A stretch of 64,000 nucleotides of DNA, from positions 1 through 64,000 of the forward strand of contig JAFGDE010000005.1 in NCBI GenBank assembly GCA_016932255.1, in the 5' to 3' direction. Position numbers and translations under genes: made by a program. The notes below the pieces were generated by a model, which was not told where the DNA came from, made no database searches, and saw only the letters and a program-made list of their open reading frames with translations. The DNA comes from Candidatus Saganbacteria bacterium (GTDB lineage Bacteria; Margulisbacteria; WOR-1; O2-12-FULL-45-9). Shown here piece by piece: positions 24,539 through 33,172 of this stretch; position 1 is the first letter of the stretch, and each line of letters begins with the position of its first letter.

Positions 24539-25635
24539 TATTTTGCCCCTTTCCTGAGCATGCCTTCGATAAAAGGATCGATATCGCCGTCAATCACTCG
24601 CTGCACATCGCCGACCTCGACCCCTGTACGGTGGTCCTTGACCAGTGTATAAGGCTGGAAGACATAGGAGCGGATCTGGCTGCCCCACTCGATCTTTTTC
24701 TTCTCTCCGGCCAGGTCCTCGATCTTGTCCTTCTGTTGTTCCAGCATCATCTCATAAAGCCTGGCTTTAAGCAGGCGCATTGCCGCTTCGCGATTGGCGT
24801 GCTGGGAACGATCCGTTTGGCTTTGGGTAACGATACCGGTAGGCAGGTGAGTGATCCTGACGGCCGAACTGACCTTATTGACGTTCTGGCCGCCCGGGCC
24901 GGAAGCCCGATAAGTGTCGATCCTCAGATCATTGGGATTTATCTCCACTTTAATGTCCTCTTCGATCTCCGGGATGACCTCAACAGCCACGAACGAGGTA
25001 TGGCGTTTGCCTTCCGAAGAAAAAGGAGAGATCCTGACCAGCCGATGGATGCCTGATTCGTTCTTGAGGTAGCCGAAAGCATACATCCCTGAAATGATCA
25101 GGGTCACGCTCTTTATGCCTGCTTCTTCTCCGTAGGAAATATCCGGCATTTCGACCTTAAACTCTTTACTTTCTGCCCAGCGGCTGTACATGCGCAGCAA
25201 GATCTGGCCCCAATCCTGCGCATCTGTGCCGCCGGCACCCGCATTGATCGAGAGTATAGCATTGTTCTTATCGTATTCGCCACCCAGTAAAGCGGCCAGT
25301 TCCAGCTCTTGGGTCTTTTTACTTAGTTCAGAGAATTCACGGCGTAGTTCGGCTTCATCTTCGTCCTTGGCCATCGCCAGCAAGGTAATGAGATCATCAC
25401 TGCCGCTGACCAATTGCCGGTAGGTCGTGATCTCGCGTTCCAGTGCCTTTTTTTCCTGCATCAGCTTCCTGGCCCTGTCCTGGTCCTGCCAAAGTTTCGG
25501 GTCAGCGACCTCAGCCTCGATCTCAGCCAGACGTTTTTGCTTGACCTCAACCTTAAGCAAAGCATGCAGATCTTTGGCCTTTTCCTTCAGTTTATTCAAT
25601 TCCAGCTTAAATTCGTCAAGCATGATATTCGGCAA
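24538..25635 (-). CDS. prfB: Peptide chain release factor 2
   Basis: The 365-residue release factor recognises UAA and UGA. The peptidyl-tRNA hydrolysis motif is in ASGPGGQNVNKVSSAVRI, and the anticodon-like tripeptide is SPF (RISPFSSEGKRH), which marks RF2. The frame is continuous from MPNIMLDEFK, so the programmed +1 frameshift that controls many prfB genes is absent. A hairpin-repeat pair separates it from secA upstream. Confidence 0.97.
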   Translation of the reverse strand: MPNIMLDEFKLELNKLKEKAKDLHALLKVEVKQKRLAEIEAEVADPKLWQDQDRARKLMQEKKALEREITTYRQLVSGSDDLITLLAMAKDEDEAELRREFSELSKKTQELELAALLGGEYDKNNAILSINAGAGGTDAQDWGQILLRMYSRWAESKEFKVEMPDISYGEEAGIKSVTLIISGMYAFGYLKNESGIHRLVRISPFSSEGKRHTSFVAVEVIPEIEEDIKVEINPNDLRIDTYRASGPGGQNVNKVSSAVRITHLPTGIVTQSQTDRSQHANREAAMRLLKARLYEMMLEQQKDKIEDLAGEKKKIEWGSQIRSYVFQPYTLVKDHRTGVEVGDVQRVIDGDIDPFIEGMLRKGAK

Positions 25636-25689
25636 CCTGCGACTAAACGTCGCGGTTGCCAGGAACCGAGGCGTTCAGCCTCAGGTTCC
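25631..25689. repeat. BIME-like pair of inverted bulged hairpins (copy B)
   Basis: The first hairpin (25631-25660) is GGCAACC-T-GCGAC-TAAAC-GTCGC-GGTTGCC. The second (25662-25689) is GGAACC-GAGGC-GTTCA-GCCTC-A-GGTTCC. Compared with the other copies the upper stem has changed from GCGAN to GAGGC with matching changes on the other arm, so pairing is conserved while sequence is not. The second hairpin contains the secA stop codon, and the first touches the prfB start. Confidence 0.85.
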
Positions 25690-28230
25690 CTCTCCTCCTT
25701 CTTTGGGCAAACAACACTTCTTATACTTCTTGCCTGAGCCGCAGGGACAGGGATCATTGCGGCCTATCTTTACTGCTTTAGGCGGGGACGAGGGACGCTG
25801 GACGCTGGACGATTGTTCCGGCGGGCCTGCCTTGCCGGCAGGCAGGCCATAACTGACCTCGCGCGGACGCGGCTGTTCCTGCGTCTGTTCGACCAGCTGG
25901 ACCTTGAAGATCATGTTAATTATCTCTTCGCGCACGCCGGCCATCATCTGTTGGAACATGGTATAGCCTTCGATCTTGTACTCGACCAGAGGATCGCGTC
26001 CGCCCATGCCGCGCAGGCCGATACCTTCCCTGAGGTTGTCCATATTGTGCAGCTGGTCGATCCAGGCGTTGTCGATCACCCGGAGCATGACCAAACGTTC
26101 TATCTCACGCATTGCACCTGACCCGACTTCCTGCTCACGCCCTTTATATGCCTGTTTCAGCGCGGCAATAAGCGCTTCTTTTACTTTTTCTTTGTTCTCC
26201 TGGCCCTTGACCTGTTCAATGCCCTGGACCGGCACTACTTCATTGACCGCTTTGATCAAGCCGTCATAGTCCCATTCTTCCGGATGGACCTTATCGGACA
26301 GGAAATTATCCACGATATCGCCCATGACCTGATCGATCATCTCAAAAGCTTTTATCTTAAGCTCTTTGCCCTCAAGGATGCGGCGGCGCAGGGCGTAAAT
26401 GGTCTCGCGCTGGCGGTTCATCACGTCATCGAACTCCAGCACCTGCTTGCGGATGCCAAAGTGATATTCTTCGACCTTCTTTTGTGCGCGCTCGATCGAA
26501 TTGCTGATCATACGCGCTTCGATCGGCGTGTCCTCCTCTATACCCAGGCGGTCCATCATACCGGCAATACGCTGGGAACCGAACAACTTCATCAGATCGT
26601 CCTCCAGTGAAACATAGAACCTGGTCGATCCGGGATCGCCCTGGCGGCCGGAACGACCGCGCAGCTGGTTATCAATGCGCCGGCTCTCATGCCTTTCGGT
26701 ACCGATCACGTACAGGCCCCCCTGTTCCACAACACCGTTGCCCAGCACGATATCGGTCCCCCTGCCTGCCATGTTGGTCGAGATGGTCACGTTGCCCGGC
26801 TGACCGGCCCGGGCAATTATCTCAGCTTCTCGTTCATGATGTTTGGCATTAAGCACATGATGCTGAATACCCCGTCGTTTAAGCATCTGGGACAGGAGTT
26901 CAGAGTTTTCGATCGAGATGCTGCCGACCAGCAGCGGCCGGCCCAATTTATGCCATTTAGCTATCTCATCGACAACTGCCTTGAACTTGGCCCGCTTGTT
27001 CTTGTAAACGATATCAGACAGGTCCTGTCTAACCATCGGCCGGTGGGTCGGAATGACCATGACTTCCAGTTTATATATCTTCCAGAACTCGGCTTCTTCG
27101 GTCTTGGCCGTGCCGGTCATGCCGGCCAGCTTCTGGTAAAGGCGGAAATAGTTCTGGAAAGTTATCGTGGCCAGGGTCTGGGCTTCATTGCGCACTTCGA
27201 CCCTTTCCTTGGCCTCAATTGCTTGATGCAGGCCCTCGGAATAGCGGCGGCCCTGCATCAAGCGGCCGGTGAACTCATCAACGATGATGACCTCGCCTTC
27301 CTTGACCACATAGTCAACGTTCTTCTCAAAGCAATGGCGTGCCCTGAGCGACTGGATGATCTGGTGTGCCAGGTCCATATGGGCGATGTCAAACAGGTAA
27401 TCCACCCCGAGCATCCGTTCCACCTTGCGCACGCCCATATCAGAAAGCACCGCGTTCTTCGTCTTTTCATCAACCGTGAAGTCGCTGCCGCGCACCAGCT
27501 TGGCCGCGACCTGATCCCCTTTGAGATAGCTTTGGACCGAACCCTCGACCATGCCGGAGATGATCAGAGGCGTCCTGGCCTCATCGATCAAAATGCTGTC
27601 AACTTCGTCAACGATGGCGTAATTGAGCTCCCGCTGGACGCACTGCTCCAGGGATAGCGACATGTTATCACGCAGGTGATCAAAGCCGAATTCGTTATTG
27701 GTCCCATAGGTGATATCGGCAGCGTAAGCCTGCTGCCGTTCCTCCGGCTCCATCCAGTGCTGGATCACGCCGACCTCAAGTCCAAGGAACCGGTAGATCG
27801 GCCCCATCCATTCAGAGTCTCGCTTGGCCAGGTAATCATTGACCGTGACTACATGGGCGCCCTTTCCGCTCAACGCGTTGAGATAGACCGGCAGTGTCGC
27901 GGCCAGCGTCTTGCCTTCGCCAGTCTTCATTTCGGCGATCTTGCCTTGATGCAGGACGATGCCGCCTAAAAGTTGAACATCAAAGTGGCGCATTCCCGTG
28001 GTGCGGACCGAAGCTTCTCGGACCGCGGCAAAGGCTTCAGGTAAAAGATCATCAAGGCTTGAGCCGGCGGTCAGCCGCTGCCTGAATTCCGCGGTCTTGG
28101 CCCTGAGCTGTTCATCGGAAAGTTGCTGCATATCCGGCTCAAGTGCATTGATCCGCTCGATCAGCGGACCGAGCGCTTTGAGATCGCGCTCAGCCGAACC
28201 GCTGAATAATTTAAAAAGCCATGACAGCAT
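25681..28230 (-). CDS. secA: Preprotein translocase subunit SecA
   Basis: The 849-residue ATPase motor drives Sec-dependent export. Walker A region [55 protein letters not shown] and [13 protein letters not shown] are all present, as is [17 protein letters not shown]. The C-terminal zinc-binding SEC-C tail [16 protein letters not shown] is complete. The linker before it contains [12 protein letters not shown], encoded by an inserted palindrome (25825-25848). The ATG directly follows a perfect hairpin and has no Shine-Dalgarno, so translation probably depends on coupling to hpf. Confidence 0.98.
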   Translation of the reverse strand: MLSWLFKLFSGSAERDLKALGPLIERINALEPDMQQLSDEQLRAKTAEFRQRLTAGSSLDDLLPEAFAAVREASVRTTGMRHFDVQLLGGIVLHQGKIAEMKTGEGKTLAATLPVYLNALSGKGAHVVTVNDYLAKRDSEWMGPIYRFLGLEVGVIQHWMEPEERQQAYAADITYGTNNEFGFDHLRDNMSLSLEQCVQRELNYAIVDEVDSILIDEARTPLIISGMVEGSVQSYLKGDQVAAKLVRGSDFTVDEKTKNAVLSDMGVRKVERMLGVDYLFDIAHMDLAHQIIQSLRARHCFEKNVDYVVKEGEVIIVDEFTGRLMQGRRYSEGLHQAIEAKERVEVRNEAQTLATITFQNYFRLYQKLAGMTGTAKTEEAEFWKIYKLEVMVIPTHRPMVRQDLSDIVYKNKRAKFKAVVDEIAKWHKLGRPLLVGSISIENSELLSQMLKRRGIQHHVLNAKHHEREAEIIARAGQPGNVTISTNMAGRGTDIVLGNGVVEQGGLYVIGTERHESRRIDNQLRGRSGRQGDPGSTRFYVSLEDDLMKLFGSQRIAGMMDRLGIEEDTPIEARMISNSIERAQKKVEEYHFGIRKQVLEFDDVMNRQRETIYALRRRILEGKELKIKAFEMIDQVMGDIVDNFLSDKVHPEEWDYDGLIKAVNEVVPVQGIEQVKGQENKEKVKEALIAALKQAYKGREQEVGSGAMREIERLVMLRVIDNAWIDQLHNMDNLREGIGLRGMGGRDPLVEYKIEGYTMFQQMMAGVREEIINMIFKVQLVEQTQEQPRPREVSYGLPAGKAGPPEQSSSVQRPSSPPKAVKIGRNDPCPCGSGKKYKKCCLPKEGGEGT
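25825..25848. repeat. Palindrome inserted in the secA linker
   Basis: GCCTGCC-T-TGCCGGCA-GGCAGGC is a near-perfect palindrome around TGCCGGCA. It encodes LPAGKAG in the poorly conserved linker ahead of the SEC-C tail. The same core occurs in infB (42213-42228) and in a modified form at 31872-31891. Confidence 0.75.
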
Positions 28231-28252
28231 GCCGGCTCACTGTTCAGCCGGC
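28231..28252 (-). promoter_or_regulatory. Hairpin at the hpf-secA junction, abutting the secA start
   Basis: On the minus strand GCCGGCT-GAACAGTG-AGCCGGC forms a perfect 7-bp stem. The hpf stop codon sits at the 3' edge of the loop, and the secA ATG begins at the base after the stem. No Shine-Dalgarno precedes the ATG, so a ribosome finishing hpf would need to open the stem to allow secA initiation. Confidence 0.6.
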
Positions 28253-28626
28253 GGGGGTTCGATCTCAGGCTTGCGCAAACCAAGCCTGGAAAGCAGCTTA
28301 AAACGAAAACCTTTGCGGCGCCTTTCGCCGACCTTTTTTTCCTTGTATCTCTCCACCTGGCGCTTGGCTTCTTCCAGTGCCATGTCAAAGGCCGCGTAAG
28401 CGTCACGTCCGGCCTCGACAGCCTGGATCATTTTCTTGCCGGCCAGCCAGGCCCGGATCTCGGCCACCTGCCGCCGGTCGACATTATCAATGGCTTTTGT
28501 CTCAAGCACTACCTCAGCCTTCTGTATGTTACGGAAGAACTCTTCCAGTTTTGTTACTTTTTCGTGGATGTAATCCCTCAGTGCCGAAGTGATATCGATA
28601 TTCCTGCCTGTTACCTTGATCTGCAT
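28237..28626 (-). CDS. hpf: Ribosome hibernation promoting factor
   Basis: The start is set at 28626, where ATG follows GAGGAGGGG and begins the conserved MQIKVTGRNIDITSALRDYI. The longer frame to 28683 lacks support. The 129-residue product has the HPF/YfiA fold (beta-alpha-beta-beta-beta-alpha) with VTKLEEFFRNIQKAEVVL and DMALEEAKRQVERYKEK, then a basic tail and a Pro-rich end. The dimerisation domain of long HPF is missing, so it is a short form with a tail. It binds the 30S decoding site in resting cells. It is cotranscribed with secA six bases downstream. Confidence 0.9.
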   Translation of the reverse strand: MQIKVTGRNIDITSALRDYIHEKVTKLEEFFRNIQKAEVVLETKAIDNVDRRQVAEIRAWLAGKKMIQAVEAGRDAYAAFDMALEEAKRQVERYKEKKVGERRRKGFRFKLLSRLGLRKPEIEPPPAEQ

Positions 28627-28679
28627 TTTTCCCCTCCTCTTCAAACCTGGAACAATTCTAGCAAAGTTAATTGTTATCC

Positions 28680-29330
28680 TCAACCAGCTACTGAGCCTGG
28701 CTCATGGTCAACTGCCCTGGAAAGTGTTACGACCTCAACCCTATTCGCGCCAGCCTCACTTAAAGCCTTGGCGCATTCGCTCAGTGTCGCGCCGGTCGTA
28801 TAAATATCATCGAGCAAGATCACCCGTTTGCCCGCGACCTGTCCATTATTGACCGCGAAAGCGCCGATGATGTTCTTGAACCGCTCTTCTCTGGGCAGGT
28901 CGAACTGGGCCCGGGTGTCCCTGACCCTATGCAGCACTGGACTGAGCGGCAGGCCGAAATATTTTCCCAGTACACTGCCCAGCAATTCGACCTGATTAAA
29001 GCCGCGTTCCCGCAAACGCCTGGGGTGCAGCGGTACCGGCACGATCATATCCAATTCCGCCGGATCAAGGCTCGGCATGCTGCTGAGATATTCGACCATA
29101 AGGACTCCCAGGGGTTCGGCCAGCCTTTTACGGCCGTTGAATTTGAAACGATGGATCGCTTCACGCAGAACGCCGTCATAGACCGAAACACTGTGGATGC
29201 CCAAATGGGGTTTCATGAACTTGATCTGTTTATAACAGGCAGGGCAAAGGGCTGCTTTGTTGCTCTTCCGGCAAACCTCGCAACGGGGCGGAAAGATCAG
29301 GTCTAAAATTGAATCAAAAAATACCTTCAT
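28680..29330 (-). CDS. comF: ComF-family phosphoribosyltransferase-like protein
   Basis: The 216-residue protein has an N-terminal zinc-ribbon-like pair (CEVC and CPAC) and a C-terminal phosphoribosyltransferase domain with the PRPP-loop VILLDDIYTTGAT. VYDGVLREAIHRFKFNGR is the conserved central block of ComF. ComF proteins act in the cytoplasm during natural transformation in some species; in others they are of uncertain role. It precedes hpf by 53 bases and is transcribed away from the regulator gene at 29406. Confidence 0.9.
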   Translation of the reverse strand: MKVFFDSILDLIFPPRCEVCRKSNKAALCPACYKQIKFMKPHLGIHSVSVYDGVLREAIHRFKFNGRKRLAEPLGVLMVEYLSSMPSLDPAELDMIVPVPLHPRRLRERGFNQVELLGSVLGKYFGLPLSPVLHRVRDTRAQFDLPREERFKNIIGAFAVNNGQVAGKRVILLDDIYTTGATLSECAKALSEAGANRVEVVTLSRAVDHEPGSVAG

Positions 29331-29367
29331 GATCTCCCATTAAAACCTGCGATGTTAACTTTCGTCA

Positions 29368-29396
29368 TTGCCCTTGATTATACCATATGCTATTAT
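29368..29396 (+). promoter_or_regulatory. Sigma70-like promoter, probably leaderless start
   Basis: TTGCCC (29368-29373), a 17-base spacer and TATTAT (29391-29396) precede the ATG at 29406 by only nine bases. Transcription would begin at or within a few bases of the start codon, and no Shine-Dalgarno is present. Confidence 0.45.
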
Positions 29397-29405
29397 ATAT
29401 CCGCT

Positions 29406-30029
29406 ATGACCTGGGAAGACATCATTGCCCTGCTTGACCAGGGCGAAGGTCAATCGGTTGAGTTTGAAAAAAGCATCCCATCTGATGATGATATCGCACG
29501 CGAACTGGTAGCTTTTGCCAACGCCGACGGCGGTAAATTGATCTACGGGCTTGACGACAAGAACAAGCACCTGGTCGGCGTACAGGTCACTGCCGACCTT
29601 AAAGAAAAGATCAGCAAGATCGGCAAGGAAAGCTGTTCCCCGGAGATCCACCCCAGCGTTGAGATCGTTGAGAAGGCCGGCAAGCAGATTGCGGTCATCA
29701 GCGTGCCTGAGGGTGACGATAAGCCCTTCCGCTACGACGAGATCTGCTATGTCAGGGACGGCAATGTTTCCCGTCCGGCCGAAGAGAACGAGGTCAAAGC
29801 GCTGACCAACCCCTGGTCAGGCAAAGGCCTGAACAAGCGGCAGATCAGGGCGATGCAGCTGATGGCCGAGCACGGCAGCATCACCAACAGAGAGTTCCGG
29901 GAAGCGTTCAATGTTTCGCACAAGACAGCTCATATCGAGCTGACAATGCTGGTCGATAAGAATCTGGTCCTGACGGAAGGTGCCGGGAGATCCACGCGAT
30001 ATATCCTGCCTGCTCCGCCTGCTGAATAG
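29406..30029 (+). CDS. AlbA_2 domain transcriptional regulator with winged-helix C-terminus
   Basis: The start is placed at ATG 29406 (207 residues); the frame upstream to 29352 holds hydrophobic non-conserved sequence and the promoter. Residues ~5-115 form an AlbA_2/Schlafen-type domain (VEFEKSIPSDDDIARELVAFANADGG, YGLDDKNKHLVGV, YVRDGNVSRPA). Residues ~135-205 look like a winged helix (NKRQIRAMQLMAEHGSITNREFREAF with a recognition-helix-like VSHKTAHIELTMLVDKNLV). This pairing is common in uncharacterised regulators. It lies directly ahead of the glycolytic genes, which might be its targets; that is only a suggestion from position. Confidence 0.8.
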   Translation: MTWEDIIALLDQGEGQSVEFEKSIPSDDDIARELVAFANADGGKLIYGLDDKNKHLVGVQVTADLKEKISKIGKESCSPEIHPSVEIVEKAGKQIAVISVPEGDDKPFRYDEICYVRDGNVSRPAEENEVKALTNPWSGKGLNKRQIRAMQLMAEHGSITNREFREAFNVSHKTAHIELTMLVDKNLVLTEGAGRSTRYILPAPPAE

Positions 30030-30068
30030 TTCTTATTGCCCCGTAAATTTTGAGAGGAGCTGAAGCAA

Positions 30069-30806
30069 ATGAGGAAACCGATCATTGCCGGCAACTGGAA
30101 GATGTTCAAGACCGAGGCTGAGGCCGTTGATTTCGTTAAAAAGGTAAAGCCGCTGGTCAAGGACGTCAAGGACAAGACCATGATCATCTGCCCGACGTTC
30201 CCCGCTCTGTCCAAGACCGCCGATGAACTGCAGGGCAGCAATGTCGCTCTGGGCGCCCAGAACATTTTCTGGGAAGATGAAGGCGCCTTTACCGGCGAGA
30301 TCTCAGGCCCCATGCTCAAGGCCGTTGGCTGCACCTATGTTATCATTGGCCATTCGGAAAGAAGGCAATATTTCGGTGAGACAGATGAAACCGTCAATAA
30401 AAGGATCAGGGCCGCGCTGAAACATAAGCTCAGCCCGATCGTATGTGTCGGCGAGCGGCTTGAGGAAAGAGAGAGCGGTTCGACTTTTAAGGTCGTTGAG
30501 ACCCAGATCAGGGGCGCGTTCAAGGATATTGATGAAGCTCACTGGGACAACATTATCATCGCCTATGAGCCGGTCTGGGCGATCGGCACCGGTAAGACCG
30601 CGACCCCGGACCAGGCGCAGGAAGTCCACAAGTTCATCAGAGGCTTGCTGCCCAAGTCAGTGGCGGAAAAGACCAGGATACTTTACGGCGGCTCGGTCAA
30701 ACCCAACAACGTCAAGGACTTGATGGCTCAACCTGACATCGACGGCGGATTGGTCGGAGGAGCTTCCTTGAAGCCGGACAGCTTCAGCCAGCTGGCAATG
30801 TTCTAA
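30069..30806 (+). CDS. tpiA: Triosephosphate isomerase
   Basis: The 245-residue TIM barrel interconverts dihydroxyacetone phosphate and glyceraldehyde 3-phosphate. The catalytic Lys is in AGNWKMFK, the His in IIGHSERRQYFGE, and the Glu in IAYEPVWAIGTG. GGSVKPNNV is the phosphate-binding loop. ATG follows GAGAGGAGC. It is 58 bases ahead of fba, in a cluster with two phosphofructokinases and pgi. Confidence 0.98.
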   Translation: MRKPIIAGNWKMFKTEAEAVDFVKKVKPLVKDVKDKTMIICPTFPALSKTADELQGSNVALGAQNIFWEDEGAFTGEISGPMLKAVGCTYVIIGHSERRQYFGETDETVNKRIRAALKHKLSPIVCVGERLEERESGSTFKVVETQIRGAFKDIDEAHWDNIIIAYEPVWAIGTGKTATPDQAQEVHKFIRGLLPKSVAEKTRILYGGSVKPNNVKDLMAQPDIDGGLVGGASLKPDSFSQLAMF

Positions 30807-30864
30807 GATATCCGGTATAATTACGGCTTCGGCAACAAAAAGATCAGAAGGAGTTGGGTAATAT

Positions 30865-31845
30865 ATGGCAAAAAGATTGTATGAGCAGCTGGGATTGGTC
30901 AACACGACGGAAATGTTCAAGAAGGCAATGGCGGGTAAATATGCCATTCCGGCCTACAATTTCAATAATATGGAGCAGCTGCAGGCCATAATCATGGGCT
31001 GCGCTGAGAGCAAATCACCGGTTATCTTACAAGTATCATCCGGCGCCAGGAAATATGCCAACCAGACCCTGCTTAAGCATATGGCCGAAGGTGCGGTCCA
31101 GATGTGCCGCAAGGACCTTAAATCAGATATTCCGATCGCTCTGCATTTGGACCATGGCGACACATTTGAGCTGTGCAAATCCTGCGTTGATTCCGGTTTT
31201 TCTTCGGTCATGATCGACGCCTCCCACCACCCCTACGATGAGAACGTGGCCCTGACCAAACAGGTCGTTGATTATGCCCATAAATACGGCGTGACCGTTG
31301 AAGGCGAATTAGGTGTTCTGGCCGGTATTGAGGACGAGGTCAAGGCTGACAAGCACACCTACACCGACCCGGCCCAGGTCCAGGATTTTGTCAAGAAGAC
31401 CGGAGTTGACTCACTGGCCATCTCTATCGGCACTTCCCACGGCGCTTACAAGTTCAAGGTCAAGCCGGGCGAGTCCGTTCCCCCGCTGCGCTTTGACATC
31501 CTGGCAGAGGTCGAAAAACGACTGCCGGGCTTTCCGATCGTGCTGCACGGCGCTTCTTCGGTCGTCCAGGAATACGTCCAGATGATCAACAAGTACGGCG
31601 GCAAGATGGAGAACGCGGTCGGCGTGCCTGAGGACCAGCTGCGCAAAGCCGCCAAGTCAGCGGTCTGCAAGATCAATATCGACAGCGACGGCCGGCTGGT
31701 CGTTACCGCCGTTATCAGAAAGGTCTTCGCTGAAAAGCCGTCCGAGTTCGATCCCAGGAAATATCTCGGCCCGGCCCGCGAGGAACTGAAGAAGCTGATT
31801 GTCGCCAAGAACACCAACGTGCTCGGCTCAGCAGGCAAAGCTTAG
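30865..31845 (+). CDS. fba: Class II fructose-bisphosphate aldolase
   Basis: The 326-residue zinc enzyme cleaves fructose 1,6-bisphosphate. HLDHGD holds the zinc His and catalytic Asp, MIDASHHPYDEN and EGELGVLAGIED follow, GTSHGAYK and VLHGASSV complete the active site. AIPAYNFNNMEQLQAI is the typical N-terminal block. ATG follows AGAAGGAGT. The next gene downstream is separated by a complex hairpin repeat. Confidence 0.97.
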   Translation: MAKRLYEQLGLVNTTEMFKKAMAGKYAIPAYNFNNMEQLQAIIMGCAESKSPVILQVSSGARKYANQTLLKHMAEGAVQMCRKDLKSDIPIALHLDHGDTFELCKSCVDSGFSSVMIDASHHPYDENVALTKQVVDYAHKYGVTVEGELGVLAGIEDEVKADKHTYTDPAQVQDFVKKTGVDSLAISIGTSHGAYKFKVKPGESVPPLRFDILAEVEKRLPGFPIVLHGASSVVQEYVQMINKYGGKMENAVGVPEDQLRKAAKSAVCKINIDSDGRLVVTAVIRKVFAEKPSEFDPRKYLGPAREELKKLIVAKNTNVLGSAGKA

Positions 31846-31854
31846 AGTTTAGAC

Positions 31855-31942
31855 GGAACTTGCGAGTAAACCCTGCCTGCCGTCAGGCAGGCTCGCGGTT
31901 CCTTTTGAGCTTTGAAACCGCGACGTTCAGTCGCAGGTTTCA
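31855..31942. repeat. BIME-like pair of inverted hairpins with a palindrome in the first loop (copy C)
   Basis: The first hairpin (31855-31902) has GGAAC-T-TGCGAG-TAAAC as left arm and CTCGC-GGTTCC as right arm. Its loop carries a second palindrome, CCTGCCTG-CCGT-CAGGCAGG (31872-31891). The second hairpin (31913-31942) is TGAAACC-GCGAC-GTTCA-GTCGC-A-GGTTTCA. The unit fills the fba to PPi-phosphofructokinase junction. Confidence 0.85.
31872..31891. repeat. CCTGCCTG palindrome nested in a hairpin repeat
   Basis: CCTGCCTG-CCGT-CAGGCAGG is a perfect 8-bp palindrome with a four-base centre, placed right after the TAAAC loop of the host hairpin. It shares its core with the palindromes inside secA and infB. 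Confidence 0.75.
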
Positions 31943-31959
31943 GAGGGGAAGGAAATAAG

Positions 31960-33171
31960 ATGAAAGCTAAGTTCAACGGCAAAGAGATCAACATCAGGAA
32001 GGTCGGCATCCTGACCGGCGGCGGCGACTGCGCGGGACACAATGCGGTCATGTTCGGCCTGCTGCGCCGGATCAATCAGGCTAACCAGTCTTTACCTGAC
32101 AACGAAAAGATTGAACTGCTGGGCTTGTTCGAAGGCTGGAAGTCGCTGACCAAGGACCCGGCCAAGGTCCCGGTCGATCAGATCATGAAGCCGCTTAATC
32201 GGGCTGATCTGGAAGATTCCTTTAAAGAAGCCGGCACGATCATTAAATCATCCCGCACCAATCTCTTTTCCAAGGCGAGCGTTGAAAAGGAACTGCCGGA
32301 ACAGGCCATGGCCAACGTTAAAAAGCTTGGCCTCGACTGCCTGGTCGTGCTGGGCGGCGATGACACCCTTGGCGCCGCGGGCAAGCTGGGCAAACAGTTT
32401 ACTTTTCCGATGTTTGGCGCACCCAAAACCATGGACAATGATGTCTATGGCACGGAGAGAACTTACGGTTTTGCTTCAGCTGTTGAAGAATCGCTCCACT
32501 TCCTGGAGAACATCACTACCACTGCCCGCTCCCATAACCGGACCTTTGTTGTTGAGCTGATGGGCCGCCACGCCGGCTGGGTCGCTCTTTACGCCGGGAT
32601 CGCTGCCGGTGCTGAGGTTGTTATACTGCCTGAAGAGGTCGTTGCGCTTGAAGAGCTTTTTGCCCGTGTCAGGAAAGCGATGAAAGCTCAGGGCTATTCC
32701 GTAGTAGTCGTTTCCGAAGGGGCCCGCCTGTTCGATAAGCGCTATCCTGACAAGATCAATAAAAAGAACCAGGAGTTGCTTGACGCGGTGCTGGCCGATC
32801 CCAAGCACGCGCTGGTCAAAGCGCGTCATGAGATGCCCAAGAAAAAGGATTCATTCGGCAATGAGCAGCTGGGCGGCATCGGCGAATATTTTTACTCACT
32901 GCTGCAGAAGCATGTGCCGGAGTACGAATACCGTCTTCAGGTCTGCGGCCACGCCATCCGCGGCGGCATCGCCCATATGGAAGACAGGGTCCTCGGCCTG
33001 CGTTTCGGCGACGCGATCTTTGACTTCATGAAGCAAGGCAAGTTCGGCGTATATCCGGGATTGAAAGCTGATGAGGTCATAGCTAATGATCTGTTGGAGG
33101 TCAAAGGCGAACGTTTCATCCCTGATACCAACCAGCTTTACAAGATGCGCAACGCGGTCGATTTCTACTAA
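31960..33171 (+). CDS. 6-phosphofructokinase, probably pyrophosphate-dependent
   Basis: The start is set at ATG 31960 (AAGGAAAT upstream), giving 403 residues; the frame upstream runs through a hairpin repeat and is not coding. The N-terminal nucleotide or PPi site is GILTGGGDCAGHN. Two diagnostic positions read GGDDT and PKTMDNDV: the Asp after GGD and the Lys in PKT are the pattern known for PPi-dependent enzymes, whereas ATP-dependent ones have GGDG and a non-Lys residue. VVELMGRHAGWVAL holds the sugar-phosphate site. The reaction phosphorylates fructose 6-phosphate reversibly. It converges on an ATP-type paralogue with one base between their stops. Confidence 0.9.
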   Translation: MKAKFNGKEINIRKVGILTGGGDCAGHNAVMFGLLRRINQANQSLPDNEKIELLGLFEGWKSLTKDPAKVPVDQIMKPLNRADLEDSFKEAGTIIKSSRTNLFSKASVEKELPEQAMANVKKLGLDCLVVLGGDDTLGAAGKLGKQFTFPMFGAPKTMDNDVYGTERTYGFASAVEESLHFLENITTTARSHNRTFVVELMGRHAGWVALYAGIAAGAEVVILPEEVVALEELFARVRKAMKAQGYSVVVVSEGARLFDKRYPDKINKKNQELLDAVLADPKHALVKARHEMPKKKDSFGNEQLGGIGEYFYSLLQKHVPEYEYRLQVCGHAIRGGIAHMEDRVLGLRFGDAIFDFMKQGKFGVYPGLKADEVIANDLLEVKGERFIPDTNQLYKMRNAVDFY

Positions 33172-33172
33172 G

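Noticed and set aside
26689-27657. Long open frame on the plus strand opposite secA
   Set aside because: It is antisense to well-conserved secA codons, has no ribosome site and has shadow-like composition.
31912-31959. N-terminal extension of the PPi-type phosphofructokinase
   Set aside because: The extension is encoded by a hairpin repeat; the ATG at 31960 has a ribosome site and begins the conserved sequence.
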